Below, in pieces: positions 10,461-20,500 of a stretch of 64,000 nucleotides of DNA (the first letter of the stretch is position 1; every line of letters starts with the position of its first letter). Source of the DNA: an uncultured Stenotrophomonas sp. (GTDB lineage Bacteria; Pseudomonadota; Gammaproteobacteria; Xanthomonadales; Xanthomonadaceae); the NCBI RefSeq assembly GCF_913778665.1, contig NZ_CAJYVQ010000009.1:248001-312000 (forward strand). The letters are read 5' to 3'. The notes beneath the pieces were generated by a model. It did not search any database. It worked only from the letters and a program-made list of their open reading frames with translations, and was not told where the DNA came from. The position numbers were made by a program, and so were the translations under genes.

Positions 10461-12224
10461 ATGCCGATGTCCCTTGCCGCCGATGCCGTGCTGCCGTCCT
10501 CCGATACACCGCTGATCCGCCGCCGCGATGCGGTGGTGCCCGGTGCCTGGCCGGACGGTACGCTGCCGTTGCTGGCACGCCTGTACGCCGCACGCGGCGC
10601 GCATACCCCGGAACTGGCACTGCCGAAACTGGGCAATCTGCATGCCCCCGAGCTGCTGACCGGCATCGATGCTGCCGTGGGTCTGCTGATCGAGGCCATC
10701 GCCAACGACAAGCGCATCCTGGTGGTCGGTGATTTCGACTGCGATGGCGCCACCGCCTGTGCAGTCGGCGTGCGTGGCCTGCGCATGCTCGGCGCGCAGC
10801 ATGTCTTGCACGCGGTGCCAAACCGCATGGTGCATGGCTACGGCCTGTCGCCGTCACTGGTGGAGGAACTGGCCGCGCTGCAGCCGGACCTGCTGGTCAC
10901 CGTCGACCACGGCATCGCCTGCCACGCCGGCGTCACCGCAGCCAAGGCGCGTGGTTGGCAGGTGCTGGTCACCGACCACCATCTGCCCGGACCGCAGCTG
11001 CCGCCGGCCGACGTCATCGTCGATCCGAATCTGGAGGGCGACGCCTTCCCCAGCAAATCGCTGGCCGGTGTTGGCGTGATCTTCTACGTGCTGATGGCAC
11101 TGCGCCGGCAGATGCGTGAGGCCGGTGCCTTCGCCGATGGCAAAGGCCCCGACCTGACCACGCTGCTGGACCTGGTGGCGGTCGGGACCGTCGCCGACCT
11201 GGTGGCGCTGGACCCGAACAACCGCGCACTGGTCAGCGCGGGACTGCGCCGCCTGCGTGCAGGGCAGGGCTGTGTCGGCCTGCGTGCTTTGATCGAAGCC
11301 AGCGGCCGTGACGCCGCGCGACTGACCGCCACCGATATCGGCTTCGCGCTCGGCCCACGCCTGAATGCCGCCGGGCGGCTGGAAGACATGGCGCTGGGCA
11401 TCGCGCTGCTGTTGACCGAAGATCCGCGGCAGGCGCGCGGGATCGCGCAGACGCTGGAGCAGATCAATGCGGAGCGTCGCGCCGTGCAGCAGTCGATGAC
11501 CGATGATGCCGAACAGGCGCTGACCCGCGTGGTGCTGGAGATGGCCGGGCAACGGCCGGTGGCGGCCTGCCTGTTCGATGCCGAGTGGCACCCGGGCGTG
11601 ATCGGACTGGTCGCGTCGAAAATGAAGGACCGCCTGCATCGGCCGGTGATCGCCTTTGCCCCGGCCGAACCCGGTGCCGACACCCTGCGCGGCTCGGCGC
11701 GCTCGATCCCCGGCCTGCACATCCGTGACGCACTGGCGCTGGTGGATGCGCGCCATCCGGGCCTGATCGAACGCTTTGGCGGCCACGCCATGGCGGCCGG
11801 CCTCAGCCTGCGGCTTGATCACCTCGATGACTTCAAGGCCGCCTTCGTCGCCGTCGTGCTGGAAATGCTCGATCCGGCGGCATTGCAGCAGCAGGTGCTC
11901 AGCGACGGCGAACTGGCGGCGTACGAGCTCGATCATCGCCATGCCGATGCATTGCGCTTGGCCGGTCCATGGGGGCAGGGCTTCCCGGAGCCGCTGTTCG
12001 ACGGCCATTTCGAAGTGGCCAACTGGCGCGTGCTGAAGGAGCGGCACCTCAAACTGGAACTGCGCCTGCCGGGCGTGCCCGGCACGATCAACGCGATCCA
12101 TTTCGGTGGCTGGCACGGCAATGCGCCGGACCGCCACGTGCATCTGGCCTATCGGCTGGCCTGCGACGACTATCGCGGTGGTAGCGCCATCCAGCTGATC
12201 ATCGAACATCGCCTGCCGGCGTGA
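10461..12224 (+). CDS. recJ: Single-stranded-DNA-specific exonuclease RecJ
   Basis: RecJ (587 aa) is the 5'-3' ssDNA exonuclease of RecF-pathway recombination and mismatch repair. The DHH-family metal motifs are visible: DFDCDG (residues 91-96), VDHG (about 147-150), and DHH (172-174) in TDHHLPG. The DHHA1 motif comes later in RFGGHAMAAGLSLR. A second in-frame ATG is six bases downstream, so the exact start is uncertain by two residues. It is convergent with the DUF1176 gene across a strong hairpin. Confidence 0.95.
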   Translation: MPMSLAADAVLPSSDTPLIRRRDAVVPGAWPDGTLPLLARLYAARGAHTPELALPKLGNLHAPELLTGIDAAVGLLIEAIANDKRILVVGDFDCDGATACAVGVRGLRMLGAQHVLHAVPNRMVHGYGLSPSLVEELAALQPDLLVTVDHGIACHAGVTAAKARGWQVLVTDHHLPGPQLPPADVIVDPNLEGDAFPSKSLAGVGVIFYVLMALRRQMREAGAFADGKGPDLTTLLDLVAVGTVADLVALDPNNRALVSAGLRRLRAGQGCVGLRALIEASGRDAARLTATDIGFALGPRLNAAGRLEDMALGIALLLTEDPRQARGIAQTLEQINAERRAVQQSMTDDAEQALTRVVLEMAGQRPVAACLFDAEWHPGVIGLVASKMKDRLHRPVIAFAPAEPGADTLRGSARSIPGLHIRDALALVDARHPGLIERFGGHAMAAGLSLRLDHLDDFKAAFVAVVLEMLDPAALQQQVLSDGELAAYELDHRHADALRLAGPWGQGFPEPLFDGHFEVANWRVLKERHLKLELRLPGVPGTINAIHFGGWHGNAPDRHVHLAYRLACDDYRGGSAIQLIIEHRLPA

Positions 12225-12232
12225 GCGGCTGC

Positions 12233-12264
12233 GCTGCCTCGCGCGTTGGCATGCGCGAGGCAGC
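12233..12264. terminator. Bidirectional hairpin between recJ and DUF1176 gene
   Basis: A perfect 12-bp stem, gctgcctcgcgc / gcgcgaggcagc, with an 8-base loop, fills the 48-bp convergent spacer. There is no T-tract on either side, so it may act as a Rho-dependent or RNA-stabilising 3' end. Confidence 0.7.
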
Positions 12265-12272
12265 TGTCAGGA

Positions 12273-13319
12273 TTAGCGTTGGACCTTGCTGACGATGGTC
12301 GGCATTTCCCATGCGCCACCGGCGGTCACCATCCGGCACAGGCCGGAGGTGGCTTCGCTGGTCTGCACGAAGCGCTTGCCATCCCAGCCCCAGTCGGCGG
12401 TCCAGCCGCAATCGCCGAGGCCGCGGCCCTTCTGCCAGGCGCTGATGGTGGAGCCGTCATTGTCGGTCCCGGAGGTGGTCACCAGCACGGGCTGGAACGG
12501 CGCCTTGTCGTTGGCCACCCAGAAGCCGTAGCCCTCGTTGTACGCGGCGCGCCAGCACAGCGTCGACACCAGTACCTTGTCCTTCGACAGGCGGGTGACG
12601 GTCAGTTCCTGCGGCTCGCTGATCATCGGATCGCCCTCGGCGCTGATCGCGCTGCAGTCATCGCCCGGCGTCGCGCTGCGCAAGGCAGCACGCAGCGCAG
12701 ATGACTTCTCCAGTGCGGCATCGCCGGCGCGCGTGGGTGCCAGCTTGGCCAGCACCACCACCGGCACCGGCAGTGCCGGCAGCACCTTGCCCTCGCTGGT
12801 GCTTCCCTTGCGGATCAGTGCGCCCGTGGTGCCGAGGCGGCCCTGGAACTCGTCCATCTTCAGCAGCACCGCCGAGGCGCCGCGGTCGGACAGCGTCCAA
12901 CGCTGTTGGCCGTTGCCGATGACCTCGATGCGGCTGCTGCGCGTCAGCGCGGCCAGCAGGGCATCGGTCTGCGCGGCGGAAAGCGTGGCGCCGCCGTCCT
13001 GCAGCTGCAACCGGCCCAGATCCTTGCCGTTGATCTGCAGCTGCGCCTGCGCCGGGGGCCTCGGCGATTGCTCGTCGTACTGGCCCAGCAGCAGCTGCGC
13101 GTCGACGCGCTGGCCCGGCCCGGCGGCGCGGGTCAGCAGCACCGACACTGGCGGCGCATCACCTTCATCCTGCTGGTAGCCGGCCGCGCGACAGGTACGG
13201 GTGTTGTCACAGGCCAGGGTCCAGTCGTGGTGGGTGAACGGGAAGGGCGCCAAAGGGGCGGCGAGCACTGGCGCGGAAGCGGCCAACAGGGCGCAGAAAG
13301 ACAGTGGGCGCATACACAT
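12273..13319 (-). CDS. DUF1176-domain exported protein
   Basis: A 348-residue periplasmic protein. The signal peptide is LSFCALLAASAPVLAAPLA; the start may be the ATG at 13319 or the ATG two codons later (MRPLSF). The mature part opens with FTHHDWTLACDNTRTCRAAGYQ, split by a Cys pair, and ends in a region with WTADWGWDGKRFV and CRMVTAGGAW, typical of DUF1176. The function of the family is unknown. It has its own promoter region at 13320-13530, shared divergently with vgrG. Confidence 0.85.
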   Translation of the reverse strand: MCMRPLSFCALLAASAPVLAAPLAPFPFTHHDWTLACDNTRTCRAAGYQQDEGDAPPVSVLLTRAAGPGQRVDAQLLLGQYDEQSPRPPAQAQLQINGKDLGRLQLQDGGATLSAAQTDALLAALTRSSRIEVIGNGQQRWTLSDRGASAVLLKMDEFQGRLGTTGALIRKGSTSEGKVLPALPVPVVVLAKLAPTRAGDAALEKSSALRAALRSATPGDDCSAISAEGDPMISEPQELTVTRLSKDKVLVSTLCWRAAYNEGYGFWVANDKAPFQPVLVTTSGTDNDGSTISAWQKGRGLGDCGWTADWGWDGKRFVQTSEATSGLCRMVTAGGAWEMPTIVSKVQR

Positions 13320-13530
13320 CCTTTTGAAAGCGGAGGCACATGGTGCCTTGCAGGCGAGCGTCTGAACAACCGGGTTGACCGGCGTTCAATTGTGATCGAT
13401 TTCGCACTCTCTTCAATTTTCTTAATGAATTCATCTCCTTATCCAGAGCTATTTGCGTCAAAAAGCTGGCACCTCGCACAGGTCAATGGCAAAGTCGGGC
13501 CACGACCAACATGGGACGACGGAACGCCCG

Positions 13531-15774
13531 ATGTACGCCGAATCACTGCTCGCCGGCACTGCCCTGCAGCGTCTGCACCAAGACCGACGCCTGATCCGGG
13601 TCGACACTGCCTTGGATCCGGAAACCTTCCTGGTCAAGCGCTTCACGGGCGCCGAATCGGTGTCCGCACCGTTCACGTATCAGATCGAACTGCTCTCCAT
13701 CCAGCCGCGGTTGGAGTTGAAGCAACTGGTCGGACAGCCGCTGCGCCTGCAGCTGGGCGATGAATTCGGTAACCGCAGCGTGCATGGCTACGTGCGCGAG
13801 TTCGCCAGCACCGGGCAGCAGGCACAGTTCAGCGCCTACCGTGCCGAACTGGCACCGTGGTTCGCCTTCCTCGACTACACCTGCAACTGCCGCATCTTCC
13901 AGGATCGCACCGCGCTGCAGATCATCGAAGAGGTGTTCGCCGGCTACGCGCAGCTGGCGAAATTCCGTTACGACCTCAACGCGGGCAAACTGGCGCCGTT
14001 GCCGTACTGCGTGCAGTACAACGAATCGGACTACGCCTTCGTCAGCCGCCTGCTCGAGGACGCCGGGCTGTACTACAGCTTCGTGCACGATGAAGAAGGC
14101 CACACGATGGTGATCAGCGACGATTCCACGTTGAGCACCGTGCATGGCGAGCCACGCCCGATTGCCTTCGTCTCCGATCAGGGCACGCTGGCCAGTACCG
14201 GCCTGCACCGCTGGGGCGCGCGGCGCCGGGTCGGGCCGAGCGTGCAGACCCTGCGCAGTTTTGATTTCAAGCAGCCCAGCCAGGCGCTGGATGGCAATCA
14301 GGGGAACCAGGTGCCACTGGGCCTGCTGCCGCCATTGGAGCAGTACCGCTACGATGGTGCCGCACGCTTCAACAACAGCCGCATCGGTACCGCGCTGGCC
14401 AATGTACGCAATGAAGAGGTGACCTGGCCGACCAAGCTGTTCGAATGCGCCGGCAATGCCGGTGAGCTCGACGCCGGCGCCTGCTTCGAACTGGAGCGAC
14501 ACCCCGATTTCATCGGCCGCGACGATGCGGACCGCAGCTTCTTCGTGGTCAGTGTGCAGCGCGAAGGCCACAACAATTTCGCCGCCGATTTCGGCAGCGC
14601 CGAAGCGCCCAGTGTGGAGATGCAGGCCGAAGTACTGCGCCGGCGCATTCCGTACCGCCCGCTGAGACGCACGCCGTGGCCGCGCATGCCGGGCCCGCAG
14701 ACCGCCACCGTGGTCGGCCCGCCGGGTGAGGAGCTGCATGCCGACCGCTATGGACGGGTGAAAGTGCAGTTCCACTGGGATCGCCAGCTGGACCGCCGCG
14801 AAAACGCCTCGTGCTGGATCCGCAGCGCCAGCCCGTGGGCCGGCGCCGACATGGGCGGCGTGTCGCCACCCCGCGTCGGCCAGGAGGTGATCGTCGATTT
14901 CCTCGATGGTGACCCGGATCGCCCGATCATCACCGGGCGCGTCTACAACGAAGACAACATGCCGCCGTTCGGCATGGAAGTGAGCGGCCTGAAGTCGAAG
15001 ACGGTCAAAGGCGCCGGCTGGAACGAGATCACCATGCACGATGGTGCCGGTGGCGAGCTGCTGAACATGCGCGCGCAGCGCGACATGGTCACCACCGTGC
15101 TCAATGACCAGAACGCCGACATCCAGAACAACAAGTCGACCACGGTGGCGGTGAACCACACCCTGGGTGTCGGCGCCAACCAGAACATCAGTGTCGGCGG
15201 CAACCGCGGCATCACCGTGACCGGTACCGACACGCTGGGTGTCACTGGCACCCGAACCACCAACGTCACCGGTGCGGTCACGGAAAAATACGAGACAGGC
15301 GAGACCAAGACGATTGCCGCCGCCGGTTACACCGAGACCATCACCGGCGATTTCAAGACCACCCTGACCGGCAACTACACCAGCCAGCGCACCGGCACCT
15401 GGACCGAGACCGTCACCTCCACCTCCAGCCGCACCGTGGGTGGCCTGGTCACCGAAACGCTGCAGGCCGCCCGCGAAGTCACCATCACCGGCCAGGACAA
15501 GCGCAAGGTGCAGGGCAAGGTGGACGACAGCAACGTCGGCGAGCGGGTGATCGATGTCACCGGCAATTTCAGCCAGGACGCCAGTGGCACCCACAGCCAG
15601 GGCTCGGACGGTGCGATGAGCCTGGAATCTGCAGTCAAGCTCACCAGCAAGGTCGGCGGATCGGTCATCGAGATCACCGACAGCGCGATCAAGATCACCG
15701 CCGGTGGTTCGGAAGTGGTGATCGATGCCGGTGGTGTTTCGGTCAATGGCAGCGAGATCAAGCTCAACTGCTGA
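13531..15774 (+). CDS. vgrG: Type VI secretion spike protein VgrG
   Basis: A 747-residue T6SS tip protein. The N-terminal gp27-like part (about residues 20-370) begins with LVKRFTGAESVSAPFTYQIELLS. The gp5-like OB fold carries DRYGRVKVQFHWDR and WIRSASPWAG (about residues 405-435), then QEVIVDFLDGDPDRPIITGRVYN. The C-terminal needle is a long beta-helix with repeating TxTVTG elements and ends IKLNC, with a terminal cysteine. No extra effector domain is present. I use the ATG at 13531; in-frame alternatives lie upstream. The cargo genes follow on the same strand, making this a remote vgrG island. Confidence 0.95.
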   Translation: MYAESLLAGTALQRLHQDRRLIRVDTALDPETFLVKRFTGAESVSAPFTYQIELLSIQPRLELKQLVGQPLRLQLGDEFGNRSVHGYVREFASTGQQAQFSAYRAELAPWFAFLDYTCNCRIFQDRTALQIIEEVFAGYAQLAKFRYDLNAGKLAPLPYCVQYNESDYAFVSRLLEDAGLYYSFVHDEEGHTMVISDDSTLSTVHGEPRPIAFVSDQGTLASTGLHRWGARRRVGPSVQTLRSFDFKQPSQALDGNQGNQVPLGLLPPLEQYRYDGAARFNNSRIGTALANVRNEEVTWPTKLFECAGNAGELDAGACFELERHPDFIGRDDADRSFFVVSVQREGHNNFAADFGSAEAPSVEMQAEVLRRRIPYRPLRRTPWPRMPGPQTATVVGPPGEELHADRYGRVKVQFHWDRQLDRRENASCWIRSASPWAGADMGGVSPPRVGQEVIVDFLDGDPDRPIITGRVYNEDNMPPFGMEVSGLKSKTVKGAGWNEITMHDGAGGELLNMRAQRDMVTTVLNDQNADIQNNKSTTVAVNHTLGVGANQNISVGGNRGITVTGTDTLGVTGTRTTNVTGAVTEKYETGETKTIAAAGYTETITGDFKTTLTGNYTSQRTGTWTETVTSTSSRTVGGLVTETLQAAREVTITGQDKRKVQGKVDDSNVGERVIDVTGNFSQDASGTHSQGSDGAMSLESAVKLTSKVGGSVIEITDSAIKITAGGSEVVIDAGGVSVNGSEIKLNC

Positions 15775-15793
15775 GCCGCACGGGAGACACACC

Positions 15794-17410
15794 ATGCAGG
15801 ACACCCCCATGCTGCGCGGCCTGAACGCATTGCGCGATGCCTGGCTGGAGGCCAGCGCCGACAGCAGCCGGCGTCTGCTGGTCTGGCGCTTGCCGGCCGC
15901 CGCCAGTCGGTTGCTGGCCGCGTTCTTTGAGATGCAGCGCCACGATGCCGGGCGCGATACACCGGACTACTTCCTGCGCATCGATACCGCCTACGAACTC
16001 GGCTTCCGCTACAGCCGGCAACTCAAGCAGGATCTGCTGGAGCGCTATGTGGCCAGCCAGGAGGATCTACGCGCGCAGCAGGTGCCGCTGGGCTGGCGCG
16101 GCCCGCATGAAGGGCATCCGGACAGCTCCCACGGCGTGGTCGAGGTGCTGGAGAGTTTCATCGATCACCACGGCGAACACCTGCGCCTGCTGGCGGCGGT
16201 GCTGGAGCCGGAGCGCTGCGTGCCCGGCGAAGGATTCGAGCGCTGGCTGGATGCCGCGCTGGCCGCCGGCCCTGGCCCGCGCCTGCGTCTGGTACTGGTG
16301 GATACCGAGGAGGATCCGCGCTGGCAGTCGTTGCTGGAACGGCACGGCAGGATCGCGCGCGTGGTCAGTGCGCCGGTCGACATGTTCGGCATTGCCCGCG
16401 ATACCGCCGCGCAGTCTGGCGGTCGCGGCCCGGAAGTGCTGTACCGGCAGCTGCTGGCCGACCTGATGCTGCTGCTCGAACGCGGCAGCCCCTCCCAGGT
16501 CGTTGCCCGCGCAGAGCGCGCACAAGGGCTGGCGCAGCGGCAGGGCTGGCAGGACCAGCAGTCGGTGGTGCAGATGATGGTGGCCGGTGCATGGTTGAAG
16601 CACGGCGATCACGGCCAGGCGATCAACAGCTACCGGCAGGCGCGCAGTGCGGCCGAAGGCGCACGCATGAGCGGAAACCCGGCTGCGCCGGAACTGGTGA
16701 TGCAGAGCTGGTTCGGCGAGGCCGGTTGCTGGTTGGCCGCCAAGCAGCCCGAGCGTGCCGCGCAGACCTACCTGCAGGCCTCGACGTCGGCGGCCAGCAT
16801 TCCGCACCCGATGTTCGCACTGGAGGGCCAGCGCATGGCCGGCTGGTGCCAGTTGCAGGCCGGACACCGCGAAGCGGCGCGCACCCAGTTGCTGGAGGCG
16901 ATCCGCATCGCCAAGCCGCTGGCGCCGGCCGACCGCAAGGCCACCACGTTGCCGCAAGCGTTGTGGGACCTGTTGCAGTTGCAGGATGCGCGCCGCTGCG
17001 GATCGCTGCAGCAGGTGGCCGCCGATTACCTGCAGGCCAGTACCGGCATGCTGGAAAAGGCCGATGCACAGGGCCGTGCGCTTGGCCCCCGACCCGCACG
17101 GCCGGCATTGGACGCCATCGACGCGGAGCTGGATGCGGCGCTGGAGCGTGGCTTCCACCGTGCCCAGCAGGAGCGCGAGCGGTTGATCCAGGGCGGCGAC
17201 GAATTCTTCCGCAAGATCGTGGCCGTGGGCCGCGACTTCCTCGACCCGGGCTGGAACGGCCTGCCGGCCATCGAACACCCGCTCGATCACGAGATACCGG
17301 TGTGGAGCGAGCCGCCGGCGATGCAGCCGTTGCCCGATCCCAGTGGCCTGCTGCAGGCGTCCGTGGCGGCGCCGGCCGGGCCTGCCGTTACAGGAGTGGC
17401 TGTTGCATGA
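15794..17410 (+). CDS. VgrG-linked TPR-like protein, candidate effector adaptor
   Basis: A 538-residue soluble protein, 19 bp after vgrG, translated from ATG after GGGAGA. The N-terminal half contains LRLVLVDTEEDPRW and APVDMFGIARDTAAQ; the second half (about residues 230-420) is a run of Ala-rich helical pairs resembling TPRs (QAINSYRQARSAAEGAR, AAQTYLQASTSAAS). It is not the DUF4123, DUF1795 or DUF2169 adaptor type I know. The position between the spike and its Rhs cargo suggests that it loads the effector; this is inference from context. The stop overlaps the next start by four bases. Confidence 0.7.
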   Translation: MQDTPMLRGLNALRDAWLEASADSSRRLLVWRLPAAASRLLAAFFEMQRHDAGRDTPDYFLRIDTAYELGFRYSRQLKQDLLERYVASQEDLRAQQVPLGWRGPHEGHPDSSHGVVEVLESFIDHHGEHLRLLAAVLEPERCVPGEGFERWLDAALAAGPGPRLRLVLVDTEEDPRWQSLLERHGRIARVVSAPVDMFGIARDTAAQSGGRGPEVLYRQLLADLMLLLERGSPSQVVARAERAQGLAQRQGWQDQQSVVQMMVAGAWLKHGDHGQAINSYRQARSAAEGARMSGNPAAPELVMQSWFGEAGCWLAAKQPERAAQTYLQASTSAASIPHPMFALEGQRMAGWCQLQAGHREAARTQLLEAIRIAKPLAPADRKATTLPQALWDLLQLQDARRCGSLQQVAADYLQASTGMLEKADAQGRALGPRPARPALDAIDAELDAALERGFHRAQQERERLIQGGDEFFRKIVAVGRDFLDPGWNGLPAIEHPLDHEIPVWSEPPAMQPLPDPSGLLQASVAAPAGPAVTGVAVA

Positions 17411-17535
17411 AGTCGAACAAGACCGTGGTGATGCTGGTGGCCATCGTGCTGGGCATCATCGTCGTGACCTGGATCAGCGCCGAGTACCGTGACGAAGTAA
17501 AGGCGTTCCTGCGCGCGTTGTTCCGCGCCTTGTAA
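17407..17535 (+). CDS. 42-residue single-pass membrane protein in vgrG-rhs operon
   Basis: The ATG overlaps the stop of the TPR gene (ATGA). The product has a basic start (MKSNK), one hydrophobic helix (VVMLVAIVLGIIVVTWI, about residues 7-23) and an amphipathic charged C-terminus (DEVKAFLRALFRAL). It lies 19 bp before the Rhs start. The tight coupling on both sides argues that it is a real gene. The role is unknown; assistance in effector folding or loading at the membrane is possible. Confidence 0.65.
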   Translation: MKSNKTVVMLVAIVLGIIVVTWISAEYRDEVKAFLRALFRAL

Positions 17536-17554
17536 AGCAACAGGGAGTGTTGCC

Positions 17555-20500
17555 GTGAGCATCGCCGCCAAGCATTTCGATCCGCAGCTGGGCATCGACA
17601 TCCACATGTACGCGGTGCCGCCGTGCCCGCTGCCGACGCCGCATATCGGCCTGGTGCTGGATCCGTTCGACTACATTCCGTTCATCGGCTCGACCATCAA
17701 GGTCAACGGTGTGCATCGCGGCACCGCCGGTACCGGCGGCCTGGACATCCACATTCCACTGGGCGTGTGGGGACCGCCGCTGGCTGCGCCGATGGGGCCG
17801 CAGTTCGACGGCGAAGAAATCTTCATGGGCAGCCGCACGGTGTCGGCCGATGGCGAGCCGTTCTCGCGCTTGGCCATGCCGGTGCTGGACTGCAACCTGG
17901 CCGGCATGATCAACCCGTTCCGGGTGAAGAAGCCGAAGAAGCCGCTGCGTGCGATGTCGCTGCCGACCGGCCTGAACGTGGCCATTCCCACCAGCGTCAA
18001 GGTGGGAGGACCGCCGACGGTGTCATGGACTGCGCTGGCGTTCCGCGCCGCGTTCGCCGGACTGGGCAAGCTGCGCAAGAGTGCCTTCTTCCGCAAGAAG
18101 ATGGATGCGTTTGCCAAGTGGCGGCGCGGCAAATGGGGCGATCTGCCCTCCGGCTTCCTGAAGTGCAAGGTGCTGCGTGCCGAGCCGGTGGATATCCGCG
18201 ATGGCAGCGTGGTGGTCAGCCACCAGGACTTCGACATTCCGGGGCGGCTTTCCTTCGCCTGGCAGCGCAGTTATGGCTCGCGCCGCGCGGGCGAACCCGG
18301 CTTGTGCGGCGCCGGCTGGCAGACGCCGGCCGATATCCGCCTGGAACTGCTGGACGACGGCAGCGTGTGGTTGTCCGGCCCGGACCAGGCCGCGTTCTTC
18401 CCGGAGCTGCCACCCGCTGAAGGCGAGGCCGGGGCGATCCTCGATTTCGTCGATGGCGCGCGCCTGCTGCGTCGGCGCGGGCAATGGCAGGTGCGCTTCA
18501 AGAGTGGCCTGAAGTATGTGTTCGGCGGCGAACTGCAGGCAGGCGTGAGCGCGCTGCCGAATCCACAGTCCTGGCCGATCGAGCGCATCGAGGACGCGCA
18601 CGGCAACCACTGGCGGTTCGAGCGTCGCGACGGCCATCTGGTGCGCATCGTCGAGAGTGGCATCGGTGACCTGCAGGGCCGTTTCATCGAGGTGGAGGCG
18701 CGCCATGGCCGCATCGACCGCATGGCGCTGCATGACCCGGCCACCGGCCTGGCGCATCCGCTGGTGAGCTACCGCTACAGTGCCGACGGCGATCTACTGG
18801 CTGCAGTGGATGCGCTGGGCGCGCCGCGCACCTTTGCCTACGAGCAGCACCGCATGGTGCGGCATACCGACCGTGTCGGACTGTCGTTCCACTACGCGTT
18901 CGACGCGCAGGGCAGGGTGGTGCATTCGTGGGGCGATGGCGGCCTGTACGATTATCACTTCGAGTACGACGCGCTGCTACGCGAGACCCGCGTAACCGAC
19001 TCGCTGGGCCACCTGAGCGTGGTCAAGTTTGACGAGAACCAGCTGCCGCTGTGCGAGATCGATCCGCTCGATGGCGTGACGCTGTTCGAGTACGACGATT
19101 TCGGGCGGACCGTGGCGGTGACCGATCCGGAGGGACTGCGAACGGCGTTTGCCTATGATGCGCATGGGAACCTGATCTGCCTGACCCGCGCCGATGGCAC
19201 GACGATCCAGATGGAGTACGATCTGGACGACCACATGGTGTCGTTGCGGACGCCGGATGGCATGGGCTGGCGGCAGGAGTACAACGGGAAAGGGCTGCTG
19301 GTCAGCCAGAGCGACCCGCTGGGGGCGACCACCCGATTCGACTACGACGCGCACGGCCAGCTGCAGTCGCAGATCAATGCTCGCCAGGCGGTGACACGCC
19401 TGTGCTATGACCGGCATGGCCTGGTCGCTGCGGTCATTGATGCGCTGGGCCACGAAAGTCGTTATGAGCATGACCCACTAGGCAACCTGCTGCGCCAGGT
19501 GGATCCGTTGGGACAGGTCAGTCGCTACGAGTACGACGCCAAGGGACGCCTGCTGGCCACCGCTGGCCCTGATGGCACCGGAGTGCGCTGCGAGTACGAT
19601 GCCGAAGATCAGCTGGTCCGCTACACCGATGAAGTGGGCGCGCAGACGCGGCTGCAGTACGTGGGCATCGGACAGATCGGCAAGCGCCTGCAGGCCGATG
19701 GCCACAGTGTGGAGTACCGCTACGACACCGAAGAGCAGCTGGTCGCGGTCATCAACCAGCGCGGCGAGACCTACCAGCTGGTGCGCGATGCGCTGGGACG
19801 CATCGTCGAGGAGGTGGATTACTGGGGCCAGTCGCGGCGTTACAGCTACGATGCTGCCGGGCGACTGACGGCGACCCTGGATCCGCTGGGCCAGCGCATC
19901 GCCTTTACCACCGACAAGCTTGGGCGCATCACCCGCAAGACGCTGCCGGATGTGCGCCATCCTGGCCAGCAGGTACAGGAGCACTTTGTCTACGATGTGC
20001 AGGGGCAGATTGTCGAGCTGCGCAATCCGTCGCGTACAGTGAAGCGCGTGTATGACCCGCTGGGCCAGCTGCTGGAAGAGCAGCAGGATGGTTTCCGCGT
20101 GGGCTATGGCTACGATGAAGTGGGAAATGAGGTCCTGCGTGAGACCTCGGCAGGTAACCGCGTCGAGTTTGGCTACGACCTGCGAGACCAGACGGTATCG
20201 GTGGCGATCAATGACGAGCCGCCGATCTCCATTGAGCGCGACGCGTTGGGTCGCACGACACGCGAGCAGCTGAGCCCGCATCTGCAGCGCGACTTCACCT
20301 ATGACAGCCGCAACCTGCTGACCTCGCAGTCGATACTGAAGGATGCTGCGCCGCTGTTCGAGACGCGTTACGACTACGACCGCAGTGGCAACCTCACCAA
20401 GCGCAGCGACAGCGCACAGGGCGTGGACGAGTACCGCTACGACGCGATTGGGCGCCTGCTGCAGCACATCGACCCGAAGGGAAGGGTCGAGCGCTACTTC

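Noticed and set aside
15181..15480. Tandem repeats in vgrG as a CRISPR-like or minisatellite array
   Set aside because: The repeats are degenerate protein-level TxTVTG units of the beta-helix needle, not DNA direct repeats with spacers.
13543..15810. 755-codon open frame antisense to vgrG
   Set aside because: Shadow of the VgrG coding strand in GC-rich DNA.
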